From Streptomyces sp. NBC_01723 (GTDB lineage: Bacteria > Actinomycetota > Actinomycetes > Streptomycetales > Streptomycetaceae), in contig NZ_CP109171.1 in the NCBI RefSeq assembly GCF_036246005.1, positions 2,716,001 through 2,780,000 of the forward strand: a stretch of DNA of 64,000 nt. The letters are read 5' to 3'. The notes beneath the pieces are model-generated. The model was not told where the DNA came from. It ran no database searches and was given only the letters and a program-made list of their open reading frames with translations. Of the stretch, positions 1-8,553 are shown one piece after another. The translations under genes were made by a program, and so were the position numbers. Numbering within the stretch: position 1 is the stretch's first letter; each line of letters begins with the position of its first letter.

Positions 1-24
1 GCGGGCCTACGTTTCTCAGCCAAC

Positions 25-37
25 AGGAAACTTTCCT
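25..37. promoter_or_regulatory. CsnR-type ROK operator upstream of csnR
   Basis: A perfect inverted repeat, AGGAAA-C-TTTCCT, lies about 75 bp upstream of the ROK repressor gene. Palindromes of this AGGAAA/TTTCCT form are the known binding sites of CsnR-type ROK repressors in streptomycetes. The gene behind it is such a repressor, so autoregulation of the whole csn operon is the likely role. Binding is inferred. Confidence 0.7.
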
Positions 38-110
38 AACAGTCACCGTCGGTGGGACGAGCAGTGGACTTACCCGTCCCCCACTGAAAGGCTGAGCGGC
101 CGAGAGGCAG

Positions 111-1334
111 GTGTGGACACGCATGGCAGGAACCGCCGGCACGCCGGGCACCCCGCGCGTCCTGCGCGCCATGAACGACCGGGCCGCCCTGGACCTCCTG
201 CTGGAGCACGGGCCGCTGTCCCGGACCCGGATCGGCAAGCTGACCGGCCTGTCCAAGCCGACCGCCTCCCAGCTGCTGGCCCGCCTGGAGGCCGCGGGCC
301 TGGTACTGGCCGGCGGCACCACCGAGGGCCGCCCGGGCCCCGGCGCCCAGCTCTACGAGGTCAACCCGGCCGCCGCGTACGCCGCCGGTCTGGACGTCAC
401 CCCGGACCGCGTCCTGGCCGCGGTCGCCGACGTCACCGGGCGCACCGTCGGCCGCTTCGAACTGCCGACCCCTGGCCGGCGGCCGGTCGCCCCGGTGGTC
501 CAGCAGGTCACCGACGCCCTCGACGGCGCGGTGAAGGCCGCCGGGCTGGCCCGGGCCGACGTCCACCGCCTCGTCATCGGCACCCCGGGCGCCTTCGACC
601 CGGGCACCGGGCGGCTGCGCTACGCCTCCCACCTGCCGGGCTGGCACTCCCCCGCCCTCCTCGACGAACTCGCCGCCGCGCTGCCGATGCCGGTCGAGTA
701 CGAGAACGACGTGAACCTCGCGGCCGTGGCCGAGCAGCGCCTCGGCGCGGCCCGGGGGCACGAGGACTTCGTGCTCCTGTGGAACCAGGAGGGCCTGGGC
801 GCCGCCCTGGTGCTCGGCGGCCGGCTGCACCGCGGCTGGACCGGCGGCGCGGGCGAGGTCGGGTTCCTGCCGGTGCCGGGCGCACCGCTGGTCCGCAAGG
901 TCAGCCGGACCGGCAGCGGCGGCTTCCAGGAACTCGCCGGCTCCCAGGCCCTGCCGGGGCTCGCCCGGGAGCTGGGACTCACCGACCTTCCCCCGGGGCC
1001 GTACCACGAGGCCGCCGCCGCCCTCGTCGCCCGTGCCGCCGAGGCCGACGACGAAGCGCACCGCCGGCTGCTCCAGACCTACGCCACCCGTCTGGCCACC
1101 GGCCTCGCCTCCCTCGTCTCGGTGCTCGACCCCGAGCTGGTGGTCCTGAGCGGCACCTCGCTCGCCGCCGGCGGCGAGACGCTGCGCGACCTGGTCCAGG
1201 ACGAGCTGGAGGAACTGGCCGCCTCCCGGCCCCGGCTCGTCGTCGGTGACGTGACCGACCACCCCGTACTGCGCGGCGCGCTGGAGAGCGCCCTCGCGAC
1301 CACCCGCGACGAGGTCTTCGACACCTCGCGCTGA
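111..1334 (+). CDS. csnR: ROK-family transcriptional repressor of the glucosamine-oligosaccharide operon
   Basis: 407 aa. An N-terminal winged helix-turn-helix (about residues 20-75, with SRTRIGKLTGLSKPTASQL) is followed by a ROK sugar-kinase-like domain. The conserved acidic/asparagine motif is seen in YENDVNLAAVAEQRLGAARG. The usual ROK zinc-binding Cys cluster is absent, as in several actinobacterial ROK repressors. The GTG start at 111 follows GAGAGG; an ATG four codons later is possible. It is first in an operon with a sugar importer, a GH4 enzyme and a sugar kinase, the csnREFGHK arrangement known for uptake of chitosan-derived glucosamine oligosaccharides. It probably binds the palindrome at 25-37 and is released by the imported sugar. 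Confidence 0.85.
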   Translation: MWTRMAGTAGTPGTPRVLRAMNDRAALDLLLEHGPLSRTRIGKLTGLSKPTASQLLARLEAAGLVLAGGTTEGRPGPGAQLYEVNPAAAYAAGLDVTPDRVLAAVADVTGRTVGRFELPTPGRRPVAPVVQQVTDALDGAVKAAGLARADVHRLVIGTPGAFDPGTGRLRYASHLPGWHSPALLDELAAALPMPVEYENDVNLAAVAEQRLGAARGHEDFVLLWNQEGLGAALVLGGRLHRGWTGGAGEVGFLPVPGAPLVRKVSRTGSGGFQELAGSQALPGLARELGLTDLPPGPYHEAAAALVARAAEADDEAHRRLLQTYATRLATGLASLVSVLDPELVVLSGTSLAAGGETLRDLVQDELEELAASRPRLVVGDVTDHPVLRGALESALATTRDEVFDTSR

Positions 1335-1425
1335 GCCACCCCCGCACGGCACCACCCCCGCACGGCACCACCCGCACCGCACCACCACCCCCGTCCCGCC
1401 ACGCCCTGCCCCAGGGAGCCTCGCC

Positions 1426-2763
1426 ATGCCCGGAATATCCAGAAAGGCCGCCCTCGCGGTCGCCGCCTCCGCCTCCCTCGCCCTGCTCGCCACCGCCTGT
1501 ACCGGCCAGGCCGATTCCGGCGCCTCCGACGACCCGAACGCCAGGACCACCCTCACCTTCTGGCACGGCTGGAGCGCGCCCGCCGAGGTGAAGGCCGTCC
1601 AGGCCAACGTCGACCGCTTCGAGAAGGCGCACCCCAACATCAAGGTGAAGGTCGTCGGCAACATCAACGACGACAAGCTCAACCAGGCGCTGCGCGCGGG
1701 CGGTTCGAGCGGGCCCGACGTGGTGTCCTCGTTCACCACCTCCAACATCGGCAAGTTCTGCTCGTCGGGCGCCTTCGCCGACCTGAAGCCCTTCATCGAG
1801 AAGTCGAAGCTCGACCTGGACACGCTCATCCCGAAGCCGATGCTGGACTACACGCAGTTCGAGGGCGTGCGCTGCGCCCTGCCCCTGCTCGGCGACGCCT
1901 ACGGCCTCTACTACGACAAGGACGCCTTCGCGGCGGCCGGCATCAAGGCCCCGCCCAGGACCTGGTCCGAGTTCGCCGAGGTGGCGAAGAAGCTGACCAA
2001 GCCGAAGGGCGACGGCTACGAGCAGCTCGGCTTCATGCCGAACTACCACGGCTACGAGACCGTCGTCGACCACTACATGTCCCAGTGGGACCACGCCTAC
2101 TTCGACCAGGACGGCAAGTCGAGCGTCGCCGAGGACCCGGCCTTCGCGGAGATGTTCACGTACCAGAAGAAGCTCGTCGACGACCTCGGCGGCTTCGACA
2201 GGCTGGAGAAGTACCGCAACACCTTCGGTGACGAGTGGGGCGCCGAACACCCGTTCCACACCGGCCAGGTGGCGATGCAGCTCGACGGCGAGTGGCGGCT
2301 CGGCATGGCCAAGGACGCCGGGGTGGACTTCGAGATCGGCACGGCGCCGATGCCCGTCGCCGACGACGAGGTGGACGAGTACGGCAAGGGGTTCCTGTCC
2401 GGCACCGTCATGGGCATCGCGCCGCAGAGCGAGAAGAAGAACGCCGCGTGGGAGCTGGTGAAGTACATGACGACCGACACCGGGGCCGTCGTCGCCTTCG
2501 CCAACGCCATCCGCAACGTGCCCTCCACGTTCCCGGCCCTGAAGTCCCCGGACCTCAGGACCGACCCCGCGTTCAAGACCTTCCTGGACATCGCCCGGCA
2601 CCCCGGGTCGAACTCCCCGCCGGCCTCCGTCAACGGCTCCACGTACCAGCTCACGCTCCAGGACTTCGGGTACCAGTACGAGTCGGGCAAGGTGAAGGAT
2701 CTCGAGGCCGGGCTGGAGAAGACCGCCGAGCAGATCGACCGCGACATCGAGCAGACGAAGTAG
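1426..2763 (+). CDS. csnE: Sugar ABC transporter substrate-binding lipoprotein CsnE
   Basis: 445 aa. The signal peptide carries a lipobox (LLATAC, Cys about residue 25), so the mature protein should be lipid-anchored outside the membrane. The rest has the extracellular solute-binding family 1 pattern, starting TLTFWHGWSAPAEVKAVQ. Start ATG is preceded by GGGAG. It is followed after 5 bp by two inner-membrane permeases. No ATP-binding subunit is encoded here, as usual for streptomycete carbohydrate importers that share the MsiK ATPase. By operon type the substrates are glucosamine oligomers or monomer; the substrate itself cannot be read from the sequence. The 91-bp gap before it contains a repeated cccgcacggcaccac motif. 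Confidence 0.85.
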   Translation: MPGISRKAALAVAASASLALLATACTGQADSGASDDPNARTTLTFWHGWSAPAEVKAVQANVDRFEKAHPNIKVKVVGNINDDKLNQALRAGGSSGPDVVSSFTTSNIGKFCSSGAFADLKPFIEKSKLDLDTLIPKPMLDYTQFEGVRCALPLLGDAYGLYYDKDAFAAAGIKAPPRTWSEFAEVAKKLTKPKGDGYEQLGFMPNYHGYETVVDHYMSQWDHAYFDQDGKSSVAEDPAFAEMFTYQKKLVDDLGGFDRLEKYRNTFGDEWGAEHPFHTGQVAMQLDGEWRLGMAKDAGVDFEIGTAPMPVADDEVDEYGKGFLSGTVMGIAPQSEKKNAAWELVKYMTTDTGAVVAFANAIRNVPSTFPALKSPDLRTDPAFKTFLDIARHPGSNSPPASVNGSTYQLTLQDFGYQYESGKVKDLEAGLEKTAEQIDRDIEQTK

Positions 2764-2768
2764 CGGGC

Positions 2769-3713
2769 ATGACCACGAACACCCTCCGCGCGAAGCGCCG
2801 TTCCTCGGCGCTGCGCACGCTGGCCTTCATGTCACCGTGGCTCGTCGGGTTCGGCGTCTTCTTCGCCTACCCCCTGGTGTCCACCGTGTACTTCTCGCTG
2901 ATGAGGTACGACGGCTTCGGGGTCCCGGAGTTCCGGGGCCTGGACAACTGGGTGTACGTCTTCCAGGACTACCCCCTGTTCTGGCCGGCCCTGCGCAACA
3001 CCCTGTGGCTGGTCGTGGTGATGGTGACCTGCCGGGTCGTGTTCGGGCTCGGGATCGGGCTGCTCATCACGAAGATCAGGACGGGGGCCGGAGTCTTCCG
3101 CACCCTCTTCTACCTCCCCTACCTCGCCCCGCCGGTCGCCGCGACGCTGGCCTTCGTCTTCCTCCTCAACCCCGGCACCGGACCGGTCAACTCCGTCCTG
3201 GAGGGCCTGGGCGTCCACGCGCCCGGCTGGTTCACGGACGCCGCCTGGTCCAAGCCGGCGCTGACCGCGCTCGCGCTGTGGGGCGTGGGCGACCTCATGG
3301 TCATCTTCATGGCCGCGCTGCTCGACGTACCGAAGGAGCAGTACGAGGCGGCGGAGCTGGACGGGGCGTCGGCGTGGCAGCGGTTCCGGTTCGTGACGCT
3401 GCCGAACATCTCGCCGATCGTGCTGTTCGCCGTGGTCACCGGCGTGATCCAGACGATGCAGTACTACACGCAGCCGCTGGTCGCGGGGAAGGTCGCCTCC
3501 GGGATCATCGGCGGCTCCGGCCAGTCCTTCGAGCCGGGCTACCCGGACAAGTCGACCCTCACGCTCCCCCAGCTCGTCTACAACCTCGGCTTCCAGCGCT
3601 TCGACTACGGCTCCGCGTGCGTGGTCGCCCTCGTGCTGTTCGCGCTGGCCATGGCGTGCACGGCGCTGCTGATGCGCCGCCGGGGCGGACTGATCCAGGC
3701 AGGTGACCGATGA
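2769..3713 (+). CDS. csnF: Sugar ABC transporter permease CsnF
   Basis: 314 aa membrane protein of the MalF/UgpA type. A basic N-terminus (LRAKRRSSALRT) precedes the first membrane helix (MSPWLVGFGVFFAYPLVSTVYF), and about six helices are visible. The EAA loop that contacts the ATPase is EQYEAAELDGASAWQRFRFV near residues 190-210. The ATG five bases after the csnE stop fits the start of the family. Its stop overlaps the csnG start (ATGA), so the two permeases are translationally coupled and should form the heterodimeric channel of the CsnEFG importer. Confidence 0.85.
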   Translation: MTTNTLRAKRRSSALRTLAFMSPWLVGFGVFFAYPLVSTVYFSLMRYDGFGVPEFRGLDNWVYVFQDYPLFWPALRNTLWLVVVMVTCRVVFGLGIGLLITKIRTGAGVFRTLFYLPYLAPPVAATLAFVFLLNPGTGPVNSVLEGLGVHAPGWFTDAAWSKPALTALALWGVGDLMVIFMAALLDVPKEQYEAAELDGASAWQRFRFVTLPNISPIVLFAVVTGVIQTMQYYTQPLVAGKVASGIIGGSGQSFEPGYPDKSTLTLPQLVYNLGFQRFDYGSACVVALVLFALAMACTALLMRRRGGLIQAGDR

Positions 3714-4603
3714 CCCAGGTACTGGACCGGCCCGTGGCGGCCGGCACGACACCACCCACCGCACGGCGTGCCGCCCGCCGGCGCGTGTTCCTGGAGTGGA
3801 TCGGCGTCCACGCCCTGGGCGTCGCCGCCGCCCTGTTCTTCACCCTGCCGTTCGTCTTCGTGGTGCTCACCTCGCTGATGAGCGACCAGCAGGCCCTCAC
3901 CCGGGACCTGTGGCCGCACACCTGGGAGTGGGGCAACTACCGCACGGTCCTGGACACGCCCGGCTTCCTCACCTGGTGGCGGAACACACTGCTCTACGCC
4001 GGTCTGGGCACCGCATTGACCGTCGTGTCCTCGGTGCCCGTGGCCTACGCGCTGGCCAAGTTCCGCTTCCGGGGGCGGCATCTGTCCCTGATGCTGGTGA
4101 TCTCGATGATGATGCTGCCCCCGCAGGTGATCATCATCCCGATGTACCTGTTCTGGGCGAAGCAGCTGGACCTGTCCGGCACCCTCTGGCCGCTGATCAT
4201 CCCGATGGCGTTCGGCGACGCGTTCTCCATCTTCCTGCTGCGCCAGTTCCTGCTGACCATCCCGGACGAGTACCTGGACGCGGCCAAGGTCGACGGCTGC
4301 GGGGAGCTGCGCACCCTGCTGAAGGTCGTCCTGCCGATGGCGAAACCGGGCATCGCGGCGGTGGCCCTCTTCCAGTTCTTCTACGCCTGGAACGACTACT
4401 TCGGCCCGCAGATCTACGCCTCCGAGAACCCCGGCGCCTGGACCCTCTCCTACGGCCTGGAGTCATTCAAGGGCGCCCACCACACCGACTGGAACCTCAC
4501 CATGGCCGCGACCGTGCTGGTCATGGCCCCCGTGATCCTCGTGTTCTTCTTCGCGCAGAAGGCGTTCGTCGAGGGCGTCACACTGACCGGAGTAAAGGGT
4601 TGA
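3710..4603 (+). CDS. csnG: Sugar ABC transporter permease CsnG
   Basis: 297 aa, MalG-type inner-membrane permease. It has about six hydrophobic segments, for example VAAALFFTLPFVFVVLTSL and LSLMLVISMMMLPPQVIII. The cytoplasmic EAA-like loop is PDEYLDAAKVDGCGELRTL. The first codon overlaps the csnF stop codon. It pairs with CsnF to form the transmembrane part of the importer and presumably uses a shared ATPase encoded elsewhere. The csnH start follows 8 bp after its stop. Confidence 0.85.
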   Translation: MTQVLDRPVAAGTTPPTARRAARRRVFLEWIGVHALGVAAALFFTLPFVFVVLTSLMSDQQALTRDLWPHTWEWGNYRTVLDTPGFLTWWRNTLLYAGLGTALTVVSSVPVAYALAKFRFRGRHLSLMLVISMMMLPPQVIIIPMYLFWAKQLDLSGTLWPLIIPMAFGDAFSIFLLRQFLLTIPDEYLDAAKVDGCGELRTLLKVVLPMAKPGIAAVALFQFFYAWNDYFGPQIYASENPGAWTLSYGLESFKGAHHTDWNLTMAATVLVMAPVILVFFFAQKAFVEGVTLTGVKG

Positions 4604-4610
4604 TGACTGC

Positions 4611-5876
4611 ATGAAACTCACCGTGGTCGGCGGCGGTTCGACCTACACGCCCGAACTGATCGACGGCTTCGCCCGGTTGCGGGACACCCTGCCGGTCGGG
4701 GAACTGGTCCTCGTCGACCCGGCGGCGGACCGGCTGGAGCTGGTGGGCGGCCTCGCCCGCCGCATCCTCGCCCGGCAGGGACACGACGGCCGGGTCGTCA
4801 CCACCTCCGACCTGGACGCGGCCGTGGAGGGCGCCGACGCCGTACTGCTCCAGTTGCGCGTCGGCGGCCAGGCGGCCCGCGAGCAGGACGAGACCTGGCC
4901 GCTGGAGTGCGGCTGCGTCGGCCAGGAGACGACGGGGGCGGGCGGCCTGGCCAAGGCGCTGCGCACGGTGCCGGTGGTGCTGGACATCGCCGAGCGGGTC
5001 CGGCGGGCCAACCCGGACGCCTGGATCATCGACTTCACCAACCCGGTCGGCATCGTGACCCGGGCCCTGCTCCAGGCGGGGCACCGGGCGGTCGGCCTGT
5101 GCAACGTGGCGATCGGGCTCCAGCGCAAGTTCGCCGCGCTGCTCGGCGTGACACCCGCCGACGTCCACCTCGACCACGTGGGCCTCAACCACCTCACCTG
5201 GGAGACCGGCGTCCGGCTCGGCGGCCCCGAGGGCGAGGACGTCCTGCCCCGGCTGCTCGCCGACCACGGGGACGCGGTCGCCGCCGACCTCCGCCTGCCC
5301 CGCCCGCTCCTGGACCGCCTCGGCGTCGTCCCCTCCTACTACCTGCGCTACTACTACGCGCACGACGAGGTCGTGGACGAACTGCGCACCAAGCCCTCAC
5401 GGGCCGCCGAGGTGGCGGAGATGGAGCGGCAACTGCTGGAGATGTACGGCGATCCGGCCCTGGACGAGAAGCCCGCCCTGCTCGCCAAGCGCGGCGGCGC
5501 CTACTACTCGGAGGCCGCCGTCGACCTGGCCGCCGCCCTGCTCGGCGGTGCCGGCTCCCCGTACCAGGTGGTCAACACGTACAACCGGGGCACGCTGCCC
5601 TTCCTGCCCGACGACGCCGTGATCGAGGTGCCGGCCGCGGTGGGCGCCAAGGGTGCCGCCCCGCTGCCGGTGGCGGCCGTGGACCCGCTGTACGCGGGCC
5701 TGATGGCGAACGTGACCGCGTACGAGGACCTCGCCCTGGACGCCGCCCTGCGCGGCGGCCGGGACCGGGTCTTCCGGGCGCTGCTCGCCCACCCCCTCGT
5801 CGGCCAGTTCGGGTACGCCGAGCGGCTCACCGACCGGCTGATCGCACACAACCGGGAGCACCTGGCGTGGGCCTGA
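4611..5876 (+). CDS. csnH: GH4-family 6-phospho-glycosidase-like enzyme CsnH
   Basis: 421 aa, the usual length for glycoside hydrolase family 4. The N-terminal Rossmann motif VGGGSTYTPEL binds NAD. Family-typical metal ligands are visible as Cys164 (LCNVAIG) and His194 (GLNHLTW). GH4 enzymes cleave glycosides by an NAD- and Mn-dependent redox mechanism, and annotation pipelines call relatives 6-phospho-beta-glucosidase. In this operon it most likely acts on imported glucosamine oligosaccharides. Its 3' end overlaps the csnK start by 10 bp, giving coupled translation with the kinase. Whether its substrate is phosphorylated is not evident from sequence. Confidence 0.8.
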   Translation: MKLTVVGGGSTYTPELIDGFARLRDTLPVGELVLVDPAADRLELVGGLARRILARQGHDGRVVTTSDLDAAVEGADAVLLQLRVGGQAAREQDETWPLECGCVGQETTGAGGLAKALRTVPVVLDIAERVRRANPDAWIIDFTNPVGIVTRALLQAGHRAVGLCNVAIGLQRKFAALLGVTPADVHLDHVGLNHLTWETGVRLGGPEGEDVLPRLLADHGDAVAADLRLPRPLLDRLGVVPSYYLRYYYAHDEVVDELRTKPSRAAEVAEMERQLLEMYGDPALDEKPALLAKRGGAYYSEAAVDLAAALLGGAGSPYQVVNTYNRGTLPFLPDDAVIEVPAAVGAKGAAPLPVAAVDPLYAGLMANVTAYEDLALDAALRGGRDRVFRALLAHPLVGQFGYAERLTDRLIAHNREHLAWA

Positions 5877-6838
5877 CCGCGAGCGTCCTCGCCGTCGACG
5901 CGGGCAACAGCAAGACCGACGTCGCCGTGGTGACGGCGGACGGGGAGGTACTGGCCACGGCCCGCGGCGGCCCCTTCCGGCCGCCCGCGGTGGGCGTCGA
6001 ACGGGCCGTGGACACCCTGGCGGAGGCGGTGGCGCGGGCCTTCGCGGCGGCCGGTGTCGGCTCCGTCGAGCACGTGTCGGCGTGCCTGGCCAACGCCGAC
6101 CTGCCCGTGGAGGAGGAGCAACTGGCCGCCGCGCTGCACGCGCGCGCGTGGGGCGCGCGTGTCGACGTCCGCAACGACACCTTCGCGATCCTGCGGGCGG
6201 GTGTCGACGAGCCGCTCGGCGTCGCCGTCGTGTGCGGGGCCGGCGTCAACTGCGTCGGCATGCGCCCCGACGGGCGCACCGCCCGCTTCCCGGCCATCGG
6301 GCGCCTGTCCGGCGACTGGGGCGGCGGCTGGGGGCTGGCCGAGGAGGCGCTGTGGCACGCGGCGCGCGCGGAGGACGGCCGGGGCGGGCCCACGGAACTG
6401 GCCCGGGCCCTGCCGGCGCACTTCGGGCTCGACTCGATGTACGCCCTCATCGAGGCCCTGCACCTGCGGCACGTCGAGCCCGCCCGGCGCCACGAGCTGA
6501 CCCCCGTGCTGTTCGCCACGGCGGCGGCCGGCGATCCGCTCGCCCGGTCGGTCGTGGACCGGCAGGCCGACGAGGTGGTGGCGATGGCGACGGTCGCGCT
6601 GACCCGTCTGGACCTGCTGTCCGAACCGGCGCCGGTCCTGCTCGGCGGCAGCGTCCTGGCGGCACGCCATCCGCAACTCGACGACCGGATACGGGAGCTG
6701 CTGGCGGCCCGCGCCCCCAAGGCCGTCCCCACGGTGGTGACCGCGCGGCCGGTGCTGGGCGCGGCGCTGCTGGGTCTGGACGGGGTGGGCGCGGCGGCCG
6801 GGGCCCGTGCGCGGGTGCGGGAGCGGTTCGCGGCCTGA
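5867..6838 (+). CDS. csnK: BadF/N-acetylglucosamine-kinase-family sugar kinase CsnK
   Basis: 323 aa. The phosphate-1 motif AVDAGNSKTDVAVV at the N-terminus and the later GVAVVCGAGVNCVGM and LSGDWGGGWGLAEEAL segments place it in the BadF/BadG/NAGK ASKHA family. I choose the GTG at 5867: it sits a proper distance after GGGAG inside csnH and puts the nucleotide motif about 12 residues in. It likely phosphorylates glucosamine released from oligosaccharides so that it can enter amino-sugar metabolism. It is the last gene of the csn operon. Confidence 0.82.
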   Translation: MGLTASVLAVDAGNSKTDVAVVTADGEVLATARGGPFRPPAVGVERAVDTLAEAVARAFAAAGVGSVEHVSACLANADLPVEEEQLAAALHARAWGARVDVRNDTFAILRAGVDEPLGVAVVCGAGVNCVGMRPDGRTARFPAIGRLSGDWGGGWGLAEEALWHAARAEDGRGGPTELARALPAHFGLDSMYALIEALHLRHVEPARRHELTPVLFATAAAGDPLARSVVDRQADEVVAMATVALTRLDLLSEPAPVLLGGSVLAARHPQLDDRIRELLAARAPKAVPTVVTARPVLGAALLGLDGVGAAAGARARVRERFAA

Positions 6839-6883
6839 CACCGCGCCTGACACCGCGCCGGACGGCCGGCGGGACCGGCTCGG

Positions 6884-6900
6884 GGAACCGAACCGGTTCC
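6884..6900. other. Inverted repeat after the csn operon
   Basis: GGAACC and GGTTCC arms are separated by 5 bp in the gap between csnK and the next operon. It could be an operator or a weak hairpin. No T-run follows, so I do not call it a terminator. Confidence 0.3.
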
Positions 6901-7028
6901 GCCGGCGTGTTCATGGGCAGGGGTGGTGCGTTGCACCCCGATCGAATCCGGATCGGGTGAAGGCCGGTGCGAATGTCGGTGCGGGCAGCGATACTTGCGG
7001 CGACGGATGACCATGGGGGAGGTCAGGA

Positions 7029-8492
7029 GTGACTCGACCGCCGAAGGGCAGCGCGGCACCGCGGGGCTTCGGCGTGCCCGCGCCGCCCGCCGTGCCGCCG
7101 CAGTCCGGCCCTCCGGCGCCCGAACGGGGCCCGTCCGGCGGCGCACCCGCGGCTCCCCCGCAGCCGCCCGCCCCACCGCGGCGCACCGCCTTCGCCGAGG
7201 GCGTGGACCGGTTGCGCGCGGCGGCGGTCACCGAGCCCGGGCGGCTGCGCATCATCGGCGCGCTGCTCGCCGCGCTGGTCGTCGCCTTCGGCGCCGTCAC
7301 CGCCTGGCAGATGAACGGCCGGTCCGCCGCGGCCGACGACGTGCTGACCCGCAGCCAGCCCCTCAGCTCCGCCGCCGCCGGCATCTACCGCTCCCTGGCC
7401 GAGGCCAACACGGCGGCCTCCAGCGGCTTCCTCGCCGGCGGCCAGGAGACCAAGGACTCCCGCGACCGGTACGACAACGGCATCAGGGCCGCCGCCGAAG
7501 GTCTCGTCACCGCCGCCGCCAACTCCGACCCCGAGTCGCCGGCCGCGAAGACCATCGCCAGGCTGAACCGGCTGCTGCCCGAGTACAAGGGCCTGGTCGA
7601 GCGCGCCCGCACCTACAACCGGCAGGGCTTCCCGGTCGGCGGCGCCTACCTGCGCTACGCCAACGAGAAGATGCAGAAGGAGATGCTCCCCGCGGCGGAG
7701 GACCTCTACAAGACGGAGAACGGCCGGCTGAGCGCCGACTACGGCGACGCCAAGCCCTACCCCTGGGCCGCGATCGCCCTCGGCGTCGTCGTGCTCGCCG
7801 CGCTGGCCTGGGCGCAGCAGCGCAACTACCGGCGCACCAACCGGGTCCTCAACCACGGCCTGGTCGCCGCCACCGCCACCGCCACGATCGTCATGCTCTG
7901 GCTGGTCGTCGGCCACAGCGTCGCCCGGTCCAACCTGACCGACTCCTACGAGCACGGCGTCCGCTCGCTGAACGCGCTCAACGAGGCCCGCATCGCCTCC
8001 CTCAAGGCCCGCGGCAACGAGAACCTCACGCTGGTGTCCCGCGGCGCGGAGACCACCAAGGTGGGCGAGAAGACGTACGACTCCTACGACCTGGCCTTCG
8101 GGAAGAACATGGACGCCCTCGGCGAGGCGCTCGCCGAGGCGGGAAGGCTCGCCGACGACAAGGCGGGCGAGTCCCCCGTGGACGCGGCGAACGGCAACAT
8201 GACGGAGTGGAAGAAGCGCCACGCCTCGGCCCGTGAGCAGGACGACTACGGCAACTACCAGCAGGCACTGGACCTGGTGATAGGCGGCGAGGGCGCCACC
8301 GTCGAGTGCTTCGACGGCGTGGACGACTCGCTGGCCACCGCGCTCGCGCACGAGAAGGACGAGTTCGAGCGGTCGGCCGGCGACGGACTGGACGCGATGA
8401 CCCTCCTGCCCGAGGGCGCGGGGATACTGGCGGGACTGGGCGCGGCCGGCGCGCTGCTGGGCATCGGACGCAGGCTGTCGGAGTACCGGTGA
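7029..8492 (+). CDS. GlnX-like membrane sensor protein of the PknG locus
   Basis: 487 aa. A Pro/Ala-rich cytoplasmic N-terminus (about 60 residues) precedes a membrane helix (LRIIGALLAALVVAFGAV). A long extracytoplasmic region rich in Ala, Asp and Lys follows, then further helices (WAAIALGVVVLAALAW and TATIVMLWLVVGHSV), a second outer loop, and a C-terminal helix (GILAGLGAAGALLGIG). The GTG start follows GGAGGTCAGGAG. It is immediately upstream of a glutamate/aspartate-type binding protein and a PknG-like kinase. This matches the glnX-glnH-pknG order of mycobacteria, where GlnX relays amino-acid binding to PknG. Identity rests mainly on that order and topology. Confidence 0.65.
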   Translation: MTRPPKGSAAPRGFGVPAPPAVPPQSGPPAPERGPSGGAPAAPPQPPAPPRRTAFAEGVDRLRAAAVTEPGRLRIIGALLAALVVAFGAVTAWQMNGRSAAADDVLTRSQPLSSAAAGIYRSLAEANTAASSGFLAGGQETKDSRDRYDNGIRAAAEGLVTAAANSDPESPAAKTIARLNRLLPEYKGLVERARTYNRQGFPVGGAYLRYANEKMQKEMLPAAEDLYKTENGRLSADYGDAKPYPWAAIALGVVVLAALAWAQQRNYRRTNRVLNHGLVAATATATIVMLWLVVGHSVARSNLTDSYEHGVRSLNALNEARIASLKARGNENLTLVSRGAETTKVGEKTYDSYDLAFGKNMDALGEALAEAGRLADDKAGESPVDAANGNMTEWKKRHASAREQDDYGNYQQALDLVIGGEGATVECFDGVDDSLATALAHEKDEFERSAGDGLDAMTLLPEGAGILAGLGAAGALLGIGRRLSEYR

Positions 8493-8553
8493 GGCGGCGC
8501 GCGCGGCAGGCGGCCGGTGGGAGGGAACACCCTTGGAAGGAGGCGCAGGGGGC

